From assembly GCF_026210795.1 (NCBI RefSeq), contig NC_089459.1, forward strand, positions 124,001-188,000: a stretch of 64,000 nt of DNA. The letters run 5' to 3'. Shown one piece after another: positions 58,648 through 64,000 of this stretch. The position numbers and the translations under genes are program-made. The notes beneath the pieces are model-generated. The model was not told the origin of the DNA and did not search any database. It saw only the letters and a list, made by a program, of their open reading frames with translations. The stretch comes from Rhizophagus irregularis (Eukaryota; Glomeromycota; Glomeromycetes; Glomerales; Glomeraceae). The first letter of the stretch is position 1. The number at the start of each line of letters is the position of its first letter.

Positions 58648-60255
58648 TTACCAAAGATCATGATTTTTGGGAACATCTAATATAATATTGATGTGTTTCT
58701 TCGCTTTCTCAAATGTATTTGAAGAAAAGGTATGAGGATATTCTATAAACAATCTCATTTCTTCGCAAACATTTTGATTTAATATTTTATAATTAACAAG
58801 AGAGTCAAAAACTTCGTCACCTTGACTATCAGATTGATGAAATTCCAAACTTTTTAAAGGAATTTTACAATCATTCAAGAAAATTTTTAAAGAATTAGTA
58901 TCAATATTAAAATTAAAACACAAATACTGTAAAGAAGAAGGTAGAGTATCAATAAAATAATCTAAAGTATCATTAGAAAAAATATATGATTGAATCATTG
59001 CTAATTTAAGATGTGTTAATTCTGTTAAAACAGATAAAGATTGCGGTGGATCAAAAATTTGTTGTTGAGCTAAAATGGATAAATGAGTAAGTCGAGTATT
59101 ATATGAACAAATATTATCAATAATAATATCATCTACTCCACTAATAAATAATTTTCTTAAATTAATATTACACATATGAAGTAAAACTGTAAGAGATTCA
59201 TTAAATGCAGCGGGATAATTCATTATAACTTTTAAATTCTTAATAGGAAGTGAACCTTTTAAAGGAAAATCCAAAAGATGTGAAGGCATTTGAGGACATC
59301 TTAATAATTCCAAAGTTTCCAAATTTTTACAAGCTAATAAACCTTCAAAGAAAGATTGATGAAAATAAGATAAAGATAAATTTAAATGGGTTAAAGAATT
59401 ATTATTTAATAATACTTTGTAAATACTTGGATCTTTTGGATCCCAATATTCTATGAATTTACAAGATTTCAAATTTTTTTGTGCTTTAATTAAATTTCCA
59501 ATAGATTGATCAATTTTCTTTGATGGTAGTTGTCCTCTAAAATTAATCTCCATAAATTGAATCTTATTTGATTTTTTTTCCATATTATTAAATAAATTTA
59601 GAGCAATTTTAAAAGAATTTTCTAATTCATCAGATTTTGTTTTTGCGTAAAATATAAATCTAAATTCTTTTAAATTAATTAAAACATTTTTCCCATTTTC
59701 TCTATTAAATAATAAATCAAAATTCATTTTACTTAACGGTATACCCCATTTATCCCAAACATAAAAACGTAATTTGGTTAAATTAGGACATTCTTTAAAA
59801 ATGAAATCAATTAATAATTTGGATATATGGGTATTTGTATATAGATTATTATATTTTTTATGCCATTCATTAAATGCAATATCAAAGTTTTCTGAATTAA
59901 AAACCTGTAAATATTTGATATAATTGAAAAGTGGTTGTCGTTGTAATTGTTGCTGTAATTGTTGGAATGTTTTTTCATCCTTTTCATCCTTTTCATCCGT
60001 ATTAATAATTTCATCAATAATATTTTGTTTTGATGTATCCGGAAGACAAGAAATGTATGATTGAACAATACCGAAAAGAGGTTCTTTATTGGAATTCATG
60101 TTAAAAAAAGGATCTCTCCAGATCAAATGAACTACTAGACGACACCAAAGTCGATTTACAAGTAAACAAGAAAAGAGTGAGGATCGATCATATTTTAAAT
60201 ATTTAAAGATAACTTCAAGACAATCAGGTGTAATTTGTGATGGTGAATTATTCAT
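58648..60255 (-). CDS. F-box/leucine-rich-repeat protein
   Basis: Intronless, 535 residues, ATG at 60255. An F-box at residues about 7-50 (TPDCLEVIFKYL...SCLLVNRLWCRLVVHLIWRDP) would bind Skp1. The remainder is rich in LRR-like strands (LTHLNLSLSYFHQS, LETLELLRCPQMP, LTHLSILAQ, LTHLKLAMIQ, LKSLEFHQSD). A short Asp/Glu/Lys run (TDEKDEKDEKT) and a Gln-rich stretch lie near residues 85-105. Its N-terminus is clearly paralogous to the protein at 42455-43915. It faces the BAR-type gene across a 1.3-kb divergent spacer. Substrate unknown. Confidence 0.9.
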   Translation of the reverse strand: MNNSPSQITPDCLEVIFKYLKYDRSSLFSCLLVNRLWCRLVVHLIWRDPFFNMNSNKEPLFGIVQSYISCLPDTSKQNIIDEIINTDEKDEKDEKTFQQLQQQLQRQPLFNYIKYLQVFNSENFDIAFNEWHKKYNNLYTNTHISKLLIDFIFKECPNLTKLRFYVWDKWGIPLSKMNFDLLFNRENGKNVLINLKEFRFIFYAKTKSDELENSFKIALNLFNNMEKKSNKIQFMEINFRGQLPSKKIDQSIGNLIKAQKNLKSCKFIEYWDPKDPSIYKVLLNNNSLTHLNLSLSYFHQSFFEGLLACKNLETLELLRCPQMPSHLLDFPLKGSLPIKNLKVIMNYPAAFNESLTVLLHMCNINLRKLFISGVDDIIIDNICSYNTRLTHLSILAQQQIFDPPQSLSVLTELTHLKLAMIQSYIFSNDTLDYFIDTLPSSLQYLCFNFNIDTNSLKIFLNDCKIPLKSLEFHQSDSQGDEVFDSLVNYKILNQNVCEEMRLFIEYPHTFSSNTFEKAKKHINIILDVPKNHDLW

Positions 60256-61545
60256 ATTTTTAATTATTCAAATAAGAATGCAAAGAAATGTATAAAATTA
60301 TGTCGAAAAATCGTTATATTTATAATTTTTTACTTAAAAGGGAGCTAAACCCTGTTTAGAACAATTAAACTGATTATATGATTGTTCTTGATCATTCTAA
60401 CAATGATATTGCCCGACGGTCCGATTGAAAGAATTTGAACTAAAATATTCTTTACCTTTTTTAAGTAATATAATTCCATTCAATGTTAACAAGAATTAGT
60501 TGAAACGTTTAAATCTTTCAAGTATATAAATAAATAATATTTATTTGTGCAATTGTATGAGCCGTGTCCTGTAACGTGTTTTTTATTTTTAAATAATTTA
60601 GTACATACCGTGTCCTGTAACTTGTCGACTCGGTTCCGGCAAAATCGAAAAACGTGGTATAATAACCAACTTCGCCGATTGATTGACAGACACGCATGGG
60701 TGTTTGATAATCACTTATACTATATCTAGTTTATTATTCTCATATGTTAAAATATTACTTTAATAAGTTTAATACCAATCATAATCGAAATTTGGCCGGA
60801 ATTACATGGTTGATATGCCATATCGGAGTAATCGGCACAAAAAGTTTGTCATGTGCTTAATTGACGCAAGGGAAAATGAAACGCATTTATCGAAAAGTTC
60901 AAAAACCTTAATGACATATACCCAATTATTGTGAATTTGAATCATTTGTCTTACTATTTCTGCATTTTAGCATATTAGCATATTAGTTATTAATGTTATT
61001 AATATATGCTGGTCTCAGATTTCTGTTATGGTTACAGTATACAAAATTTTCTTAATGATGTTCTTAATTCAATTTTCAAAAATTCCTTTTTTTTGAAAAT
61101 ATCCAAATTTGTACAGAAAACAAACATCATATAACAAAGTGACATCATATTCATATTCTCCTTTTTTTTAATCCTGATTTACCCTGATTTTAATTTTTAA
61201 TTTTGGAAAAAAACCCCCTTAATGTGGTGGTGTCCTACCTCCTTATATAAATGTCTCTTTGAACAAAAAAAAAAATGTTGTTTCCACGTTTTAAAATTTT
61301 TATCATCATTCATCTTTGGCCATTTTTCTTAGGGATTTAAATTCTTAAGAAATTATAGTCAACATAGGCGCATACATATAATTTAAAGTTATTTATATAC
61401 TTCTGATTTCTTGAATTCGATTAAAAAAGAAATTAATTCGAATTTCATAAAATAATGAAAATATCTTATTATTACTTTTAACCAAAAAAAAAAAGAAAAA
61501 AAATATTCAAGAATTAATTGTATATAATTTATTTAATAATAAATA
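60256..61545. other. Divergent intergenic region
   Basis: Lies between two divergent genes and should contain both promoters. A GTGTCCTGTAAC motif occurs twice (about 60566 and 60611). Small frames (60547-60729) are not supported. Nothing else recognisable. Confidence 0.5.
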
Positions 61546-64000
61546 ATGGCATTATCACAAAAGAAACGTTTTACATTCTTCGGGTCCCCTCCAATGTCAC
61601 CAGTTTTATCACCAACGAAAAATTTGTCTAGTTATTTTTCTCAAGAAGATAAATTACCTAATATTGATGATGCTCGTAAAGCAGTAGATAATTTAGAACG
61701 TCTTGTTGTAGCTGCTGAAGCCTATCGTGACTTGATAAATAAATTAAGCAAGGCCTCAAAAACGTTTAGTAAAACATTAAAGGAATATGGAAATAGTAAA
61801 GGAATGGATAATGTTCATGGTACGTAAAATTATATAATTATAAACTTTTTCTAATATATATATATATATAATATATAATATATAATTTTTTTTTCTTAGT
61901 TATGTGCTTTCAGACTACTTCACAGTTTTATGAAAATCATAATGAAATTCAATCAAAGCTGGTATTTTATCATCTTCTACCTTCGTTTCATTCATTATTT
62001 ATTTCAATTAATGGCTTTTTTTTTTTTTGATTTGATTTGTAGAATAAAGCTTTACAAAAAGATTTCGATTCGATTCAAAAATTCTGGGATAAATATTCCA
62101 AAAGAGTGACCGTAAGTTTATTAATTATTTTCAGAGTTTTTATTTAATATTTATGAATAATTTTTTTCATCTTTTATTTATTTTATTTTATTTTATTTTA
62201 TTTTTTTTTTTGCAGAAAGATGAAAAAGCTCATAATGATTATGTTGGAGATTTGGACAAACAACTGAAAAAGATGGGCAAAGATTATGAAAAGAAAACAA
62301 AGAAAGAAAGTAAATCTTCATTGGAATCACACAATGTGAGCTTTTATCACTTAAATTATTTATTGATTTTTTTTAGATTAATTTTAATTTTAATTGGAAT
62401 TAAAAAACTTTATTTTTTTATTCTACAAAGCAATACATGACTTCTGTTTCAAATGTGGGTTCAGAAATTGTACGTGCACAAAAAGAATACGCTGGAAAAG
62501 TAGTGAAACGTGAAAAACACACACATTCGATTATATCTCAGGTAGTTTGTAAACTTGCCGAAGGTCATTTTGCTTATTTTAATGAATCATTAAAGAAATG
62601 TGGACCTGCTATTACAAAAATGAAAGAATGGGCACCATTCGCAGGTGAAGATATGCCACCACCACAAGATTTGGATTCTTTTTTAGAAGATCAAGTAAAT
62701 ATTTAAATTTTAACCATTACATTTAATTAAATATATATATACTTATTATTTAACTCTCTTTTTTTTCTTAATAAAAAAAAAGGAAACTCGATCACAATCA
62801 GATAAAAATTCAACAATTTCAGAGAGACATCCCGTGTCAATCGCATCAATATCAGAAAAACAAATAGCTGCAATGAATTTTTCTCAAGAATCTAAATTTC
62901 AATTAAATGAAGAACCTGAGAATATTATTCCAAGATATGTGCAAATGCCTGAACCAAAACAACCAATTATAACAATTCCCGTAACTACGAACTCGACATA
63001 CGCTCGTCCAAATTCACTTATTTTTGATAATTTAAATACTTTTAATACGAAAAATGATGAAAACGCTACTAGTTCAAGTCCAACGTCATCAGTTCCTTCA
63101 ACTCCTATAGTACAACCAACATCAACACTTCCTGTTTATACTTCATCTTTTGATTCAAAAGCTATTTCAAGATTTTCAATTGGAGTTCGTGATAATGATA
63201 ATCTATTTTTACGGGATGAAAAGGTTGTTGAAATTCATCATCCTGAAGTTGTTATGGAAAGCAAAGTTGAAAAAAGTGTATTAAACCAACATTTCTCGAA
63301 TCAATTTAAAAATCAAGAGGAGAAATCTAATGAATCTCAGAAAGCAACAAATGATATTAAGAAAAATGAGAAAAAAGATGATGAGAAGAAATATGACGAG
63401 AAAAAAGGAAACGAGGAAAAAGTTAACGAGAAAAAAGATAGTGAGAAAAGAGGTAATGAGAAAGAAGGTGACGAGAAAAAAGTAAACGAAAAAATAGATG
63501 ATGAAAAAAAAGATGATGAGAAAAAAGATGATGAGAAAAAAGATGATGAGAAAAAAGTTAAAGAGAAAAAAGATAACGTGAAAAAAGATGACGAGAAAAA
63601 AGATATCGAGAAAAAAGGTAGTGATAGTGAAAAGAAAGGTAGCGGAAAAAAAGATAATGAAACAAGTATAAAATTGCAGAATGAACATCAATCTGAAAAG
63701 AAAGATATTTTCACATTTGCGAAACATTCTCCTCTTGATAATATTGTTCATAATAGAAGTAGTATTTCTGACGATAGTAATACAACTTTGAACGATAATA
63801 AAAAGAATAGAGAAAAGTTAATCGAGGAACTAAAAATTGATGAGGAAAGCGAAACGAAGAAAAAAGCGTCCCTTTCTGAGAAATCTAATGAAATTGGTGA
63901 AACGACTAAAATAACCATAAATAAGTTTGAAGAAAAAGAAACTACATATAAAAAGGAATCGTTAATTGATAATAATAAATTAAAAGTTAATGGTGACGAC
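61546..64000 (+). CDS. BAR-type membrane-curving protein, 5' part
   Basis: Six exons are visible: 61546-61819, 61900-61961, 62043-62111, 62216-62335, 62431-62694 and 62783 to beyond the window, all GT-AG and in phase. The first 263 residues are mostly amphipathic helices in the order of a BAR/FAM92-like domain (ARKAVDNLERLVVAAEAYRD, YENHNEIQSKL, KDFDSIQKFWDKYSKRVT, DLDKQLKKMGKDYEKKTKKE, KREKHTHSIISQVVCKLAEG, then FAGEDMPPP). Residues about 264-450 are Ser/Thr/Pro-rich and probably disordered. From about 455 a Lys/Glu/Asp repeat (EKKDDEKK units) runs over 100 residues. BAR dimers bind and bend membranes in endocytosis or cortical patches. The 3' end is missing. The subfamily is a best guess. 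Confidence 0.8.

Noticed and set aside
63281..63751. 156-codon minus-strand hydrophobic frame
   Set aside because: It is the antisense of the Lys/Glu/Asp repeat in the BAR-type gene; the plus strand is clearly coding.

Overview
The window is very AT-rich eukaryotic DNA. It looks like a Glomeromycotina genome, most likely Rhizophagus irregularis or a close relative. This rests on long AT-rich gene-free stretches, a BTB protein, two F-box/leucine-rich-repeat proteins of the expanded fungal type, an intact and a broken Crinkler (CRN) effector gene, a secreted proteinase K-like subtilase, a BAR-type protein, and two decayed members of families I associate with Rhizophagus. Genes have short GT-AG introns with polypyrimidine tracts. 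The organism is inferred from family resemblance; no database search was run.

Layout. 1-433: 3' end of a BTB gene. 434-15,900: a gene-poor transposon graveyard. It holds a TA-flanked element carrying an array of micro-exon-like units (2202-3573), a triple nest of terminal-inverted-repeat (TIR) elements (6280-8792), a TA-flanked element (9062-11187) invaded by an element with a perfect 8-bp target duplication (9555-10723), and a Mutator-like element with a decayed FAR1/SWIM transposase (11984-15026). 16,160-30,805: a Ty3/gypsy pol remnant cut into three pieces. A TA-flanked element inserted into it, the middle piece was inverted together with half of that element, and the two halves were later invaded by a 2-kb LINE ORF1/tRNA-like composite (16938-18943), an 8-kb LINE (19349-27351) and a tRNA-like repeat array (27367-28979). 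31,500-34,705: two pseudogenes of Rhizophagus-type families, one split by a 366-bp hAT-like MITE.

35,000-64,000 is the more gene-like half. It contains a five-exon CRN effector with P-loop NTPase and PD-(D/E)XK-like nuclease domains (35650-38144), an F-box protein (42455-43915), a subtilase (45962-47236, minus), a CRN pseudogene (52230-53661), a decayed gypsy RNase H fragment (about 57.2-57.7 kb), a second F-box protein (58648-60255, minus) and the 5' part of a BAR-type gene running off the window (61546-64000). Small MITEs and satellite-like repeats lie between them.

The host genes look like independent single genes, not an operon or a cluster with one task. Themes are ubiquitin-ligase adaptors (BTB, F-box), secreted or effector proteins (subtilase, CRN) and membrane shaping (BAR). 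The most unusual signals are the micro-exon array inside a transposon, a short hairpin module with compensatory arm changes that recurs ten times in two transposon families (partly in a 147-bp tandem register), and the reconstructable inversion and multi-layer insertion history of the gypsy locus.
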